27,522 bases of DNA from NCBI GenBank assembly GCA_025352185.1, contig JANXTV010000150.1, positions 1-27,522 of the forward strand, read 5' to 3'. Position numbers and translations under genes: made by a program. Positions 1-8,851 of this stretch are shown in pieces. Numbering within the stretch: position 1 is the first letter of the stretch; every line of letters starts with the position of its first letter. The DNA is from Oligoflexia bacterium (GTDB lineage Bacteria; Bdellovibrionota; UBA1018). Under the pieces are notes generated by a model, which was not told the origin of the DNA, did no database searches, and saw nothing but the letters and a program-made list of their open reading frames with translations.

Positions 1-456
1 AAACTGACCGCCGCCGAACGGGCGACAGCGCTCGACGGTCGTCTCTTTAGTCTTTGTACGACGAAACGACGAACCTTGGGTTACGCGAGTTCAAATTATT
101 ACGCGGAATTTCTCGCCCTCCTTCACGCCGAAGTTTATAAGGATCTCTTTTTTGGAGATACTCCCCTTCCGGTGGCGCCGGCGCTCACCTTTCACCGGGT
201 GACCGTTCCGGTAAGTGCGAAGGATTACGCTCGTCGAAACGGAATTCCACTCCAAGACTTCCGGCTCTTTAATCCGGACGTAAAGAACGTGAACGCTAAA
301 CTCCCGAATGGATTTCACGTGATTCTTCCTGGGAACGACGGTGAGGTCGACGACCTCATTAGTGCAATTAAGTCGAAACCCGTACGGACGAGTCGTTTCG
401 CATCGAAGAATCGATCACACGGTGGCGCGAAGAGCGCTATGGTCCGACGACGTTAA
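1..456 (+). CDS. Lytic murein transglycosylase, C-terminal part with LysM-like end (5' truncated by window)
   Basis: The reading frame is open from base 1, so only the last 151 residues are seen; an internal TTG at 76 is not the start. The stretch LGYASSNYYAEFLALLHAE resembles the end of the SLT catalytic domain of MltD-type transglycosylases, which cleave the glycan strands of peptidoglycan in the periplasm. It is followed by a LysM-like segment (HRVTVPV...IPLQDFRLFNPDV...LPNGFHVILP) that would bind the wall, and a basic tail rich in Arg, Lys and Ser. The catalytic Glu lies outside the window. The gene converges on its right-hand neighbour and the two 3' ends overlap by 20 bp. The family assignment is from recognised motifs; the exact subclass is inferred. 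Confidence 0.78.
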   Translation, partial: KLTAAERATALDGRLFSLCTTKRRTLGYASSNYYAEFLALLHAEVYKDLFFGDTPLPVAPALTFHRVTVPVSAKDYARRNGIPLQDFRLFNPDVKNVNAKLPNGFHVILPGNDGEVDDLISAIKSKPVRTSRFASKNRSHGGAKSAMVRRR

Positions 457-3247
457 TAACGCCCGGCTGGGAGTAGACGATCTCCGACCAGAGGAGAGCG
501 CCTTTCTCGTCGATAAGGCTTGGGATTGCCGCGCCTTCCGGAATTTGGACGCCGATAAAACGATTATCGTTGGGAGCGAGAGAATGCTTAATCTCGAGTA
601 GGTCCGAGGTCGTCAGCGCATACCGTTCGGGCACGAGGTTGCCCTTCTTTTCCAGCGTACCGATGCGAAGGGTGCGGTCTAATTTCAAATTCTTTTCCGC
701 GCCCTTTTTCTCGGCGAGGGCCCCATTCGGTAGGACACCCACGATCAGGCCGCTCATCGGGCTGACGCCACCCGCAAGTTGCTTTATCCAGTGATCCACT
801 CGCTTCTCGTTAAAAAAGAAGAGCGGAATACTTCCGGACTTTAAATCCCGGTCTTCCGGCCGAACTCGGTACCGGTTCTTATAACCCTTTTCGTTCTGCA
901 CGAGGTCGACGTAGAGGGGAAAGTCTCCCATGACCGTGACCTTCGAAATTTTTAGGTTACCGTGGGTATCGCTGATGCCCATTTTTCCGGCCTGGCCCAC
1001 GATTTCCGCCGTAAGTCCGGCGAGGTGTTTTTCGGTCCGCGCGGAGGCATCAAAAATCGAAAAAGACAGGTCGACGTTCTTTAACTCGGGAACTTTCAGA
1101 TAAGTTGCGATACCTGCTTTTACGACGAGGGGAATGGCTCCCGTGCGGGCCTTTCCCGAGTCCTTTACCAGTAAAAGCGGCTGGCCCGGTTCTACGTTTA
1201 GGAAAACAAACTGACGAAGGGCCGTCGGATCGGTGTTCGTGTCTTTAACTTTCATCCCGCCATCGAAATAGATGGGTGAATCGGACCTTCCGATAAGCTG
1301 GATCTCGAGCCCCCGCGGAATTTCGCCGAAGAGAATTCCCGTACCGGTATGGGTGTTTGTTTTCGAGAGGGCCGAAAGGATCCGAATCGACGCGTTTGAA
1401 AGCATCGGTACGCGGTTCGACTCGGAGATTTGGGATTCGCGGAGGAACGCGAGCGTCGGCCAGTGTTCCTTTTCGGTCGCGTAAGATTCCCACCATTTTG
1501 CCTGGGTGCCTTCGCGAATTCCTTCTTGAGAAAGGACCCGGCGGCAAATCGATAGCGTTTCTTTTTCGGCAGCCGGATTAAATGCCTCCACTCCGAGCCG
1601 AGCGGTATCGCATTTCTTTAAATCGATCTCGGCCGGCGGAGAAACTTCAGGCGTTCCCGCTGCGCGTGAGTTCCCAGCTAGGGACGACGCGCTCGTACGG
1701 ATTCCATCGGGCGATACCAGCGCCGAGGAGTCGAAGGAAAATTTTGAAAGCGACTGAGCCACCTCAGAATTTTTTGGGTCGAGGGATAGCTTTGATATTT
1801 TTTCTCCCGGACGAGACACCGAGATATTCGGGTTCCGCGTGCCAGAGTCGTTCATCGCGATGGTAATCCCGTGCGCATCCTGGGAAACTCCATTACCAAA
1901 GTTCACCGTGCGCCCCTCTATAGTATGGTGATCCTTCAACTGGATCGACTGCGCTCCAGTACGAAAGCCTTCAAGTCGTTTCGGACGAGCTGAGTACTCA
2001 GCGTCTTCTGAGTAGTCACCCGCGATATCGTTTAGGTCACTCGGGCTGTCTGCCTTCATGTCATAGATCGAGGCGATGTCGGCTGAGTATTCTTTTGGAG
2101 TAGTCACGTCTGCGGGGGGAGATTTTTGGGTAACGGGTGGGGCGGCAGGGGAAGGGATGAGAGAATTTTCGGGTGCAGAGTCTATAGTGGAGGGCGCCAC
2201 TGCGTGCAGGGATTCATTCAGTTCAGTTTTCGGCAGCTCGACAGGTTCGGGGGGCCCGGTGGCTAACTTTACTGCATTATTCTGAGTACTCACCGGGGAG
2301 GGGGTCTGACTAACCACCTGCGCGGCCTCGTTCGTATCAGGTACGAGATCAATTCCGGGAGTAGTGATTACATTTTGGTGATCAGAAGCGACCGAAGCGG
2401 GCTCGGTTATAAGTTTAGAGGGAAGAGTGACCTCGCCCTTAAGGGCAGGGATCAAGACGGAGGAATCGGCCGTGAGTTGATCGGACTTCGCGGTTGGAAC
2501 TGGATCTGCGAGGGTCGGATTTGAAACCCGGGGACTCGGGGAAGCGCTCGAAGCAGAGAAATGAATCTCCTGCGTCGCCGGAAAATCGGCCGCATCAAAA
2601 GTGGGGACCTCGTCGTATTCATGCGCGGGGTTGGACTGCGCAATTTTCACAGACTCGGCTGAGTAATCAATCTCGAAATGTTTTTTAGCGTTCGCGACAC
2701 TCGTTGGTTTTATTGAATCGGTGGCGGCGATAAATTGGAATCTGACCCGACGATAAAGTCCGGCCATAGCCGCCGCTTCGACTTGCGGATCGGGTGCGCG
2801 CTCGAGCGCGGATAGTTCTTGGACCTCCGCCGGTGTGAGAACCGTAAGATCCTTCGGGCCTTGCTCTATTCGTAGCGCAATGTGCGGAATTTGCGCCTTA
2901 CGCGGAGAGTGCTTAGTAATGGGCTTAAACTTCGTCTTCGCGACCGGGAGGCGTTCGGCCTGAGCAAAAAGTGACTTTTCTAAAATTCGATCGTCTTCGG
3001 CGAGTAGAACCTTTTCATCAACCCGTTCGAGCGCCAGGGTCGTCGACGCGAGTTTCGTGAAGGCCGAGAGGTCGACTGCGACTTCGCCGTTTTGGCTGAG
3101 CTTTTCGAGGGTACTCGCAGAAAATAGAGCTACGGATCCGGCGGCGACCAATGAGGTCGCTGCCGTCCATTGGCAGATTTGTCGCAACGTCATTTGCGAC
3201 GCTAACTTCGGAGTTAAAGTTCGATCCATCGAACCTGATTTATTCAT
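437..3247 (-). CDS. Large membrane-anchored protein of unknown function with long disordered linker
   Basis: I do not recognise this 936-residue protein. The ATG at 3247 is chosen because AGGA lies just upstream; the longer frame to TTG 3358 would start inside the atp terminator. Residues about 29-45 form one hydrophobic segment (AATSLVAAGSVALFSAS), suggesting a signal anchor with the rest in the periplasm. Residues about 46-170 are charged and partly helical. About 174-545 are rich in Pro, Ser, Thr and Ala and look disordered; they contain recurring Tyr-Ser-Ala segments (Y195, Y387, Y418; YSE at Y412). About 546-936 look folded and beta-rich, with two cysteines (C546, C568) that could pair. 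No catalytic motif is visible. The gene has its own start behind the atp terminator. A surface or envelope role is only a guess from topology. Confidence 0.75.
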   Translation of the reverse strand: MNKSGSMDRTLTPKLASQMTLRQICQWTAATSLVAAGSVALFSASTLEKLSQNGEVAVDLSAFTKLASTTLALERVDEKVLLAEDDRILEKSLFAQAERLPVAKTKFKPITKHSPRKAQIPHIALRIEQGPKDLTVLTPAEVQELSALERAPDPQVEAAAMAGLYRRVRFQFIAATDSIKPTSVANAKKHFEIDYSAESVKIAQSNPAHEYDEVPTFDAADFPATQEIHFSASSASPSPRVSNPTLADPVPTAKSDQLTADSSVLIPALKGEVTLPSKLITEPASVASDHQNVITTPGIDLVPDTNEAAQVVSQTPSPVSTQNNAVKLATGPPEPVELPKTELNESLHAVAPSTIDSAPENSLIPSPAAPPVTQKSPPADVTTPKEYSADIASIYDMKADSPSDLNDIAGDYSEDAEYSARPKRLEGFRTGAQSIQLKDHHTIEGRTVNFGNGVSQDAHGITIAMNDSGTRNPNISVSRPGEKISKLSLDPKNSEVAQSLSKFSFDSSALVSPDGIRTSASSLAGNSRAAGTPEVSPPAEIDLKKCDTARLGVEAFNPAAEKETLSICRRVLSQEGIREGTQAKWWESYATEKEHWPTLAFLRESQISESNRVPMLSNASIRILSALSKTNTHTGTGILFGEIPRGLEIQLIGRSDSPIYFDGGMKVKDTNTDPTALRQFVFLNVEPGQPLLLVKDSGKARTGAIPLVVKAGIATYLKVPELKNVDLSFSIFDASARTEKHLAGLTAEIVGQAGKMGISDTHGNLKISKVTVMGDFPLYVDLVQNEKGYKNRYRVRPEDRDLKSGSIPLFFFNEKRVDHWIKQLAGGVSPMSGLIVGVLPNGALAEKKGAEKNLKLDRTLRIGTLEKKGNLVPERYALTTSDLLEIKHSLAPNDNRFIGVQIPEGAAIPSLIDEKGALLWSEIVYSQPGVINVVGP

Positions 3248-3337
3248 GAGTATCCTGTCTATAAGAGTAACCACCTTTTTTACTCCGGGCAAGTGACGCA
3301 GATGCGATTTTAGACCCTCGAAATTTTCCGGGCGCGG

Positions 3338-3381
3338 AAAAAAGCAAAGGGCCCTCAAGTAAAACTTGAAGGCCCTTTGCT
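3338..3381 (-). terminator. Rho-independent terminator of the atp operon
   Basis: Two 18-base arms (3343-3360 and 3364-3381) around an AAA loop form a near-perfect hairpin. The single mismatch is a G-U pair in minus-strand RNA but a C-A clash in plus-strand RNA, and a run of six U follows only on the minus strand. It lies about 40 bases after the atpC stop codon, so it ends the ATP synthase transcript and insulates the next gene. Confidence 0.93.
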
Positions 3382-3421
3382 AAAGGTTGCAAATAACTCG
3401 TGAAATCGTATTTTTCTTAGC

Positions 3422-3829
3422 TTAGAGCTCTCCCGCCGCAACGTGCTGGCGAATGATCGAGCGTTGGAGCTTCAGCTCGTACTTCCGAAAGAGTTTCATA
3501 TCGAGCTCGGGATCCGTGAGGGCCCCTTCCGCTTTCTTCTGCGCCGATTTCGCCCGTGAGACGTCGATATCACCCGAAAGCTCACAGGTTTCCGCGGTCA
3601 CGGTGACGTCGCCGCCCCGTACTTCGAAGAATCCAGAGCTGATGACTCCGATTAACGGCGCTCCCGCGGAAGTCGCCACGTAATTAAACGGACCCGTTTC
3701 GAGCGTACCGATCATATCCGCGTGCTCGGGCAGAATCTGAATCTGACCCTCGCTCCCGGGCAGCGTGACCGAAGAAACCTCCACCGCCGAAGCTACTTTT
3801 TTCTCCGGAGAGAGAATCGTGAGTTTCAT
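3422..3829 (-). CDS. atpC: F1Fo ATP synthase epsilon subunit
   Basis: This 135-residue protein is the epsilon subunit of the F1 central stalk, which links rotor movement to the catalytic hexamer and can inhibit ATP hydrolysis. The N-terminal beta domain is clear (MKLTILSPEKKV, then LPGSEGQIQILPEHADMIGTLETG), followed by the helical C-terminal region rich in Lys and Ala (residues about 90-130). Length is normal for the family. The ATG lies one base beyond the atpD stop, so translation is probably coupled to atpD. It is the last gene of the operon; the terminator follows at once. Confidence 0.95.
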   Translation of the reverse strand: MKLTILSPEKKVASAVEVSSVTLPGSEGQIQILPEHADMIGTLETGPFNYVATSAGAPLIGVISSGFFEVRGGDVTVTAETCELSGDIDVSRAKSAQKKAEGALTDPELDMKLFRKYELKLQRSIIRQHVAAGEL

Positions 3830-3830
3830 A

Positions 3831-5255
3831 TTAAACGAGCGTCTTCGCTTTCTCGATGGCGTCTTCGATCGTTCCTACGAGCAGGAAGGCCTGTTCCGGA
3901 AGGTCGTCGTGCTTCCCTTCGCAGATTTCTTTAAACGCGCGGATAGTGTCTTCGATCTTAACGAACTTCCCTTTTAGACCCGTGAACTGTTCGGCCACGA
4001 AGAACGGCTGCGAAAGGAATCGCTGAACCTTACGGGCACGGAACACGGTGACTTTATCTTCTTCGGAAAGTTCGTCCATCCCGAGGATGGCGATAATGTC
4101 TTGGAGATCTTTATATCGCTGAAGGATCTGCTGAACCATTCGGGCGACTTTATAGTGTTCTTCACCGACGACCCGAGGGTCGAGTGCACGCGAGGTCGAC
4201 GCGAGAGGATCCACGGCCGGATAAATCCCGAGCTCGGCGATTTGGCGGCTTAAGTTCGTCGTCGCATCTAAGTGGGCGAAAGTCGTCGCCGGAGCCGGAT
4301 CGGTGTAATCGTCGGCCGGAACGTAAATGGCCTGAATCGAGGTGATCGATCCTTTATTCGTCGAGGTGATGCGCTCTTGGAGCTCGCCCATCTCGGTCGA
4401 AAGCGTCGGCTGGTATCCCACGGCGGATGGAATCCGTCCGAGGAGAGCCGACACTTCGGATCCGGCCTGCGTGTATCGGAAAATGTTATCGATGAAGAGG
4501 AGAACATCTTGGTTCTCTTCATCGCGGAAATATTCGGCAATCGAAAGCGCCGTCAGAGCGACGCGGGCCCGGGCTCCCGGTGGTTCGTTCATCTGTCCGT
4601 AAACGAGCGCCGTCTTCGCGATAACGCCCGACTCCGTCATTTCGTGCCAAAGATCGTTTCCTTCGCGGGTCCGCTCGCCGACACCGGCGAATACGGAGTA
4701 ACCCCCGTGCTGGGTAGCGATGTTGTTAATCAGCTCTTGAATCAGAACGGTTTTACCCACTCCCGCTCCGCCGAAGAGACCGATCTTACCGCCGCGGATG
4801 TACGGAGCCAGCATATCGATGACTTTAATCCCGGTGTAGAACGGCTGAACCTGGGTCGATTGATCACGAAAAAGCGGCGGCTTCCGGTGAATCGGATATT
4901 TCTTTTTAGCCTGGACGGGACCTTTTTCATCCACGGGCTCACCGATCACGTTAATGATTCGTCCGAGGCACTCGCGCCCGACCGGTACAAGAATCTGATC
5001 GCCCGTATTCATTGCCGGCTGCCCGCGGGTGAGTCCGTCGGTCGCGTCCATGGCGATCGCACGAACTGTATTTCCACCCAGGTGCTGAGCGACTTCGAGA
5101 ACGAGATTCCATTCTCCGCCTTCGTTCGATGGGTTTGTCACTTTTACCGCGTGATAAATGTCGGGAAGTTTTCCATTCGGAAACTCGATATCGACGACCG
5201 GTCCGATAACCTGTTTAATTCGGCCGTGAGTTGCGTCTTGTGCAGTTGCAGACAT
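3831..5255 (-). CDS. atpD: F1Fo ATP synthase beta subunit (catalytic)
   Basis: This 474-residue protein is the catalytic beta subunit of F1, which makes ATP from ADP and phosphate at the inner membrane. The P-loop GGAGVGKT is at residues 162-169, the GERTREGNDL segment with the catalytic Glu is at about 194-203, and the Walker B strand LLFIDNIFR and the DELSEEDK (DELSEED) loop are present. Nothing essential is missing. The ATG at 5255 has a GGAG ribosome site in front. It lies between atpG (35-base gap) and atpC (1-base gap). A long plus-strand frame across it (4272-5306) is a shadow of the codon bias. Confidence 0.98.
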   Translation of the reverse strand: MSATAQDATHGRIKQVIGPVVDIEFPNGKLPDIYHAVKVTNPSNEGGEWNLVLEVAQHLGGNTVRAIAMDATDGLTRGQPAMNTGDQILVPVGRECLGRIINVIGEPVDEKGPVQAKKKYPIHRKPPLFRDQSTQVQPFYTGIKVIDMLAPYIRGGKIGLFGGAGVGKTVLIQELINNIATQHGGYSVFAGVGERTREGNDLWHEMTESGVIAKTALVYGQMNEPPGARARVALTALSIAEYFRDEENQDVLLFIDNIFRYTQAGSEVSALLGRIPSAVGYQPTLSTEMGELQERITSTNKGSITSIQAIYVPADDYTDPAPATTFAHLDATTNLSRQIAELGIYPAVDPLASTSRALDPRVVGEEHYKVARMVQQILQRYKDLQDIIAILGMDELSEEDKVTVFRARKVQRFLSQPFFVAEQFTGLKGKFVKIEDTIRAFKEICEGKHDDLPEQAFLLVGTIEDAIEKAKTLV

Positions 5256-5290
5256 TTTATTTCTCCGTTGCTTTCAGTTAGGCAGTTATC

Positions 5291-6202
5291 TTACGAGGCC
5301 GCTTGAGACTTTGAGGATTCGCTTCCCGAAATAATTTCGAGGAGCTCCTTAGTGATCCCAGCCTGCCGCTGTTTGTTATATTGAAGGGTAAGTTTCTTAA
5401 TCATTTCGCCCGCGTTCTTCGTCGCGTTTTCCATCGCGCTCATTCGGGCGCCGTGCTCGCCCGCCTGGGATTCGAGCATGACGCGGAAAATTTGGATCGC
5501 GAAGTGCTTCTCGAGTAAAGCGCCGAGAACCGCATCCGCGCTCGGCTTTACGATGACGTTTTCGGACGGAGCCGCTTCCGTCGCCGTACCCATTTTCGGG
5601 CGTAGGGGCAGAAAGTCTTCAATCGTCGGAACCTGGAGAACGGCGTTCTTAAACTCGTTATAGACGATCTTTACTTCGTCGAATTCGCCGTCGAGGAAGC
5701 TTTTACAGATCGCGTTCGATAAATCGTTCGCCTTCTTAAAGGTAACTTTTCCGCCGTACTTTTCGAAAAAGTCGCCCACGATAAAGCCGGATTTCGTTTT
5801 ATAAAAATCGAAACCCCGTTTTCCGAGAAAACTAAAGGTAACCGACGCGTACTTGCGTCCTTCGGAGTTTAACCAACGGGCCGCGAGTTTAATGATCGTG
5901 GCATTAAAGCCTGCGCAGAGGCCCCGGTCCGAAGTCACGACGAGGAGGAGAACGCGCTTTCCGTTCGTTTCTTCCGTCGATCCGGAAGTGCGGTCCAGGA
6001 GTGGAGAGTTTACGGTAACGTCCGGTGCCGAGAGCATATGGGTGACGAGTGCCCCCACTTGTTTTGCGTAGGGACGATTATTCGTAATCGCGTCCTGTGC
6101 GCGGCGAAGCTTCGCGGCCGAAACCATTTTCATGGCCTTCGTCGTTTGCTGCGTACTCTTCGTACTGCCGATCCGTTTCTTTAAGTCCTTAATGCTCGCC
6201 AT
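5291..6202 (-). CDS. atpG: F1Fo ATP synthase gamma subunit
   Basis: This 303-residue protein is the gamma subunit, the rotating shaft of F1. The N-terminal helix MASIKDLKKRIGSTKSTQQ followed by TKAMKMVSAAKLRRAQ is the family signature, and the C-terminal helix (SAMENATKNAGEMIKKL, then LQYNKQRQAGITKELLEI) is equally typical. It is about 10-20 residues longer than many gamma subunits; the extra length seems to lie in the central Rossmann-like domain and in a Ser/Ala tail after the last helix. It sits 26 bases after atpA and 35 before atpD, in the usual alpha-gamma-beta order. Confidence 0.97.
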   Translation of the reverse strand: MASIKDLKKRIGSTKSTQQTTKAMKMVSAAKLRRAQDAITNNRPYAKQVGALVTHMLSAPDVTVNSPLLDRTSGSTEETNGKRVLLLVVTSDRGLCAGFNATIIKLAARWLNSEGRKYASVTFSFLGKRGFDFYKTKSGFIVGDFFEKYGGKVTFKKANDLSNAICKSFLDGEFDEVKIVYNEFKNAVLQVPTIEDFLPLRPKMGTATEAAPSENVIVKPSADAVLGALLEKHFAIQIFRVMLESQAGEHGARMSAMENATKNAGEMIKKLTLQYNKQRQAGITKELLEIISGSESSKSQAAS

Positions 6203-6228
6203 TTACCCACTTCTCTTTCAAGAGAGAT

Positions 6229-7734
6229 TTAAGCCGAGAACGTTCCTTCGAATTCCTGAAGTGCGCCAACGAGTTTCGCCTGGAGATCGCCGTCGATCTT
6301 CTGCGTTTGCATCCCCTTCATTACGTCCGCATGTTTACGGTGCATGAATTCGAGAAGTTGCTTCTCGTAGGCCTTCAGTGCGGACGTCGGAAATTTATCC
6401 GTGTAGCCCTTCGTGCCGGCGAAAACCATGAGGACCTGTTCTTCAACGGACATCGGAGAATACTGATCTTGCTTCAGGAGTTCGACGAGTCGGCTTCCGC
6501 GCGAGAGCTGTTTCTGGGTCGCGGCATCGAGATCGGAGCCAAACTGAGCGAATGCCGCCTTTTCACGGTACTGCGCGAGATCGAGGCGGAGCGTTCCCGA
6601 AACCTGTTTCATCGACTTCACCTGGGCGGCACCGCCGACTCGGGAAACCGAGATACCGACGTTAACGGCCGGACGTACTCCGGAGTGGAAAAGATCGGTT
6701 TCGAGGAAGATCTGTCCGTCCGTGATCGAAATCACGTTCGTCGGAATATAAGCGGAAACGTCGCCGGCCTGGGTTTCGATAATCGGGAGCGCGGTAAGCG
6801 ATCCGCCACCCATGGCGTCCGAAAGTTTAGCCGCCCGCTCAAGCAGACGGGAGTGGAGATAGAATACGTCTCCCGGATAAGCTTCGCGTCCCGGAGGACG
6901 ACGAAGGAGAAGCGAGAGCTGACGGTAGGCCTGCGCTTGTTTCGTTAAATCGTCGTAAACGATGAGCGCATGTTTTCCGTTATCGCGGAACCATTCGCCG
7001 ATCGTGACTCCCGTATACGCGGAGAGGAACTGCATCGGTGCGGATTCGGCGGCGGTAGCGGCCACGACGATCGTGTAATCGAGAGCACCGTACTGGCGAA
7101 GTTTATCGACGATCTGTGCGACGGTCGACTGTTTCTGTCCGATAGCGACGTAGATGCAATAAACACCGCGGCCTTTTTGGTTAATGATCGTGTCGAGTGC
7201 GACCGCGGTCTTCCCCGTCTGACGATCGCCGATGATGAGTTCGCGTTGGCCGCGTCCAATCGGGATCATCGAATCGATGGCTTTAATTCCAGTTTGGAGC
7301 GGTTCATTAACCGACTGACGGGCCACAATTCCCGGCGCCTTAATTTCAATCTTCCGCGTTTCCTTCGAAACAATTTCGCCTTTTCCGTCGATCGGAATGG
7401 CGAGCGCGTTCACCACGCGTCCACAGAGCGCCTCACCGACCGGGATCTGAACGATTTTTCCGGTACGTTTTACGGGAGATCCTTCTTTAATCGTCGATTC
7501 GTCGCCGAGAATAGCGACCCCGACGGAGTCTTCTTCCAGGTTCAGAATCATTCCGAAAACTCCGCTGCCGAAATCGACCAGCTCTCCGGCCATAGCTTTT
7601 TCGAGTCCGTAGAGTTTCGCCACTCCGTCCCCGACGGAAATAACCGATCCGGTTTCGGAAATATCGAGCTTCTTATCGAAGTCTTTTAATTGGGTCTTTA
7701 GGATCTGGGTGATTTCTTCTGGGCGAATTTGCAT
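6229..7734 (-). CDS. atpA: F1Fo ATP synthase alpha subunit
   Basis: This 501-residue protein is the non-catalytic nucleotide-binding alpha subunit of the F1 hexamer. The P-loop GDRQTGKT is at residues 169-176, and the SVSRVGGAAQ segment, which carries the Arg finger reaching into the beta site, is present. Length matches the family (about 500-515). The ATG at 7734 is preceded by GAGG. The gap to atpH is 60 bases, the largest inside the atp cluster; no hairpin was seen there. Confidence 0.98.
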   Translation of the reverse strand: MQIRPEEITQILKTQLKDFDKKLDISETGSVISVGDGVAKLYGLEKAMAGELVDFGSGVFGMILNLEEDSVGVAILGDESTIKEGSPVKRTGKIVQIPVGEALCGRVVNALAIPIDGKGEIVSKETRKIEIKAPGIVARQSVNEPLQTGIKAIDSMIPIGRGQRELIIGDRQTGKTAVALDTIINQKGRGVYCIYVAIGQKQSTVAQIVDKLRQYGALDYTIVVAATAAESAPMQFLSAYTGVTIGEWFRDNGKHALIVYDDLTKQAQAYRQLSLLLRRPPGREAYPGDVFYLHSRLLERAAKLSDAMGGGSLTALPIIETQAGDVSAYIPTNVISITDGQIFLETDLFHSGVRPAVNVGISVSRVGGAAQVKSMKQVSGTLRLDLAQYREKAAFAQFGSDLDAATQKQLSRGSRLVELLKQDQYSPMSVEEQVLMVFAGTKGYTDKFPTSALKAYEKQLLEFMHRKHADVMKGMQTQKIDGDLQAKLVGALQEFEGTFSA

Positions 7735-7794
7735 TTTAACCTCGGTGGATTTTCGTAAGCTGAATTCAGTAAAGAGTTCGGTAACTAAATAGTC

Positions 7795-8358
7795 TTAGTG
7801 GGACGATGCTGGTTTTCCATAAACGAGTCGTTCGCGGAGCTGCTGAAGCTGGGCGCGGAGCGAACCATCGTAAGTCGTTCCATTCACGGTTACTTTTAGT
7901 CCGGCGAGTAGGTTCGCATCGACCGACGACTTAAATACGACTTTCTTCCCGAGTTTTCGGGTAAAGGCGGTCGCAAGTTCTTCTAAATCTTCTTTTTTTA
8001 ACGCATCGGCCGAGACCACTTCGCCAAGCGTCGCGCCTTCGCTCTCGAGACGGGCAATCGTAAACGCTTCGGTGATTGCTTCGATCGCTGGTGCACGGCC
8101 CTTACGCGCGACCATCGCTAGAAACTGGGTCGTGAGTTTCGAAAAACCCATTTTTTCCGCTACGGCCGCGGCGACTCCCGCTTTTTCGGTCGAAGTAACG
8201 ATGGGGCTCGAAAGCGCTTCCCCAAGTGCCGTGGAGGATCCAACGGTCGAAACGAAGGTTGCAAGTTCGCTCTCAATTTTATCGAGATCAGCCGCATTCA
8301 ATCCGGATTCTTGGGCGGTTTCGAGTAACGTTTTCGCGTAGGAACGACTGACGCTCAT
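7795..8358 (-). CDS. atpH: F1Fo ATP synthase delta subunit
   Basis: This 187-residue protein is the delta subunit (OSCP), which ties the peripheral stalk to the top of F1. The start MSVSRSYAKTLLETAQESG and the C-terminal segment with KVVFKSSVDANLLAGLKV and DGSLRAQLQQLRERL match the family. Its ATG overlaps the atpF stop by four bases (ATGA), which indicates coupled translation. Family length is about 175-185, so it is complete. Confidence 0.95.
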   Translation of the reverse strand: MSVSRSYAKTLLETAQESGLNAADLDKIESELATFVSTVGSSTALGEALSSPIVTSTEKAGVAAAVAEKMGFSKLTTQFLAMVARKGRAPAIEAITEAFTIARLESEGATLGEVVSADALKKEDLEELATAFTRKLGKKVVFKSSVDANLLAGLKVTVNGTTYDGSLRAQLQQLRERLVYGKPASSH

Positions 8359-8849
8359 CGGCTACTCTCCATTTGTTTCGAGAAGTCCTTCTTTAACTGC
8401 TCACGAACGTCTCCGGTCATGCGGTCCTTCAGAAGATGTTCGGTGCGTGCGATCACCCGGTTTGCAAGATCCGCGCGAACTTGGTCTTTAAATTCCCCCA
8501 TCAGGGACTCGGCGGTGCGCTTCGAATCGATGACGATTTGGTCGGCCATACGCTTTGCTTCCGTGACCACTTTTACTTTCGTGCTCTCGGCATCGGTGCG
8601 AATCTGTTGAATCAGTGCGGCCACTTCCGCATCCATCGAAGAGAGGCGCTGCGAATATTCTTGGTACTGCTTCTGGGCGTCGACTAGCTTTGCCTGAACG
8701 CTATCCAGCTGTTCCTTCAGGGTATCGTGACGGCCCTTTACGAAAGCTTTCGTCGGGGTCTTTAAAAAATAGAAAAGGGCCCCGACTAAAATGCCGAAGT
8801 TAACGAAGGGGTAGATGAGTCCCGAAATGGGGGCAGCAGATTCCGACAT
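8355..8849 (-). CDS. atpF: F1Fo ATP synthase subunit b (peripheral stalk)
   Basis: This 164-residue protein has one N-terminal membrane segment (about residues 10-30, IYPFVNFGILVGALFYFL) followed by a long charged coiled coil, the layout of subunit b. It would pair with the b' protein encoded just upstream to form the stator stalk, since the two genes differ in sequence and lie 2 bases apart. It overlaps atpH by four bases. Which of the two is called b and which b' is by convention; this one is more divergent from the textbook b subunit, with a Pro-containing N-terminus. Confidence 0.92.
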   Translation of the reverse strand: MSESAAPISGLIYPFVNFGILVGALFYFLKTPTKAFVKGRHDTLKEQLDSVQAKLVDAQKQYQEYSQRLSSMDAEVAALIQQIRTDAESTKVKVVTEAKRMADQIVIDSKRTAESLMGEFKDQVRADLANRVIARTEHLLKDRMTGDVREQLKKDFSKQMESSR

Positions 8850-8851
8850 GA

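Noticed and set aside
313..324. parS-like TTTCACGTGATT
   Set aside because: Only the inner TCACGTGA is palindromic; the outer bases do not match either parS form, and it is in coding sequence far from parAB.
3248..3358. Upstream extension of the 936-residue protein to TTG 3358
   Set aside because: It would begin inside the atp terminator hairpin and has no ribosome site, while ATG 3247 has one.
4272..5306. Open frame of 344 codons on the plus strand across atpD
   Set aside because: It lies antisense to a fully conserved atpD, has no family likeness, and arises from the G/C codon bias of this genome.
6970..7689. Open frame of 239 codons on the plus strand across atpA
   Set aside because: Shadow of atpA; composition is Arg/Asn/Phe-rich as expected from reversed codons.
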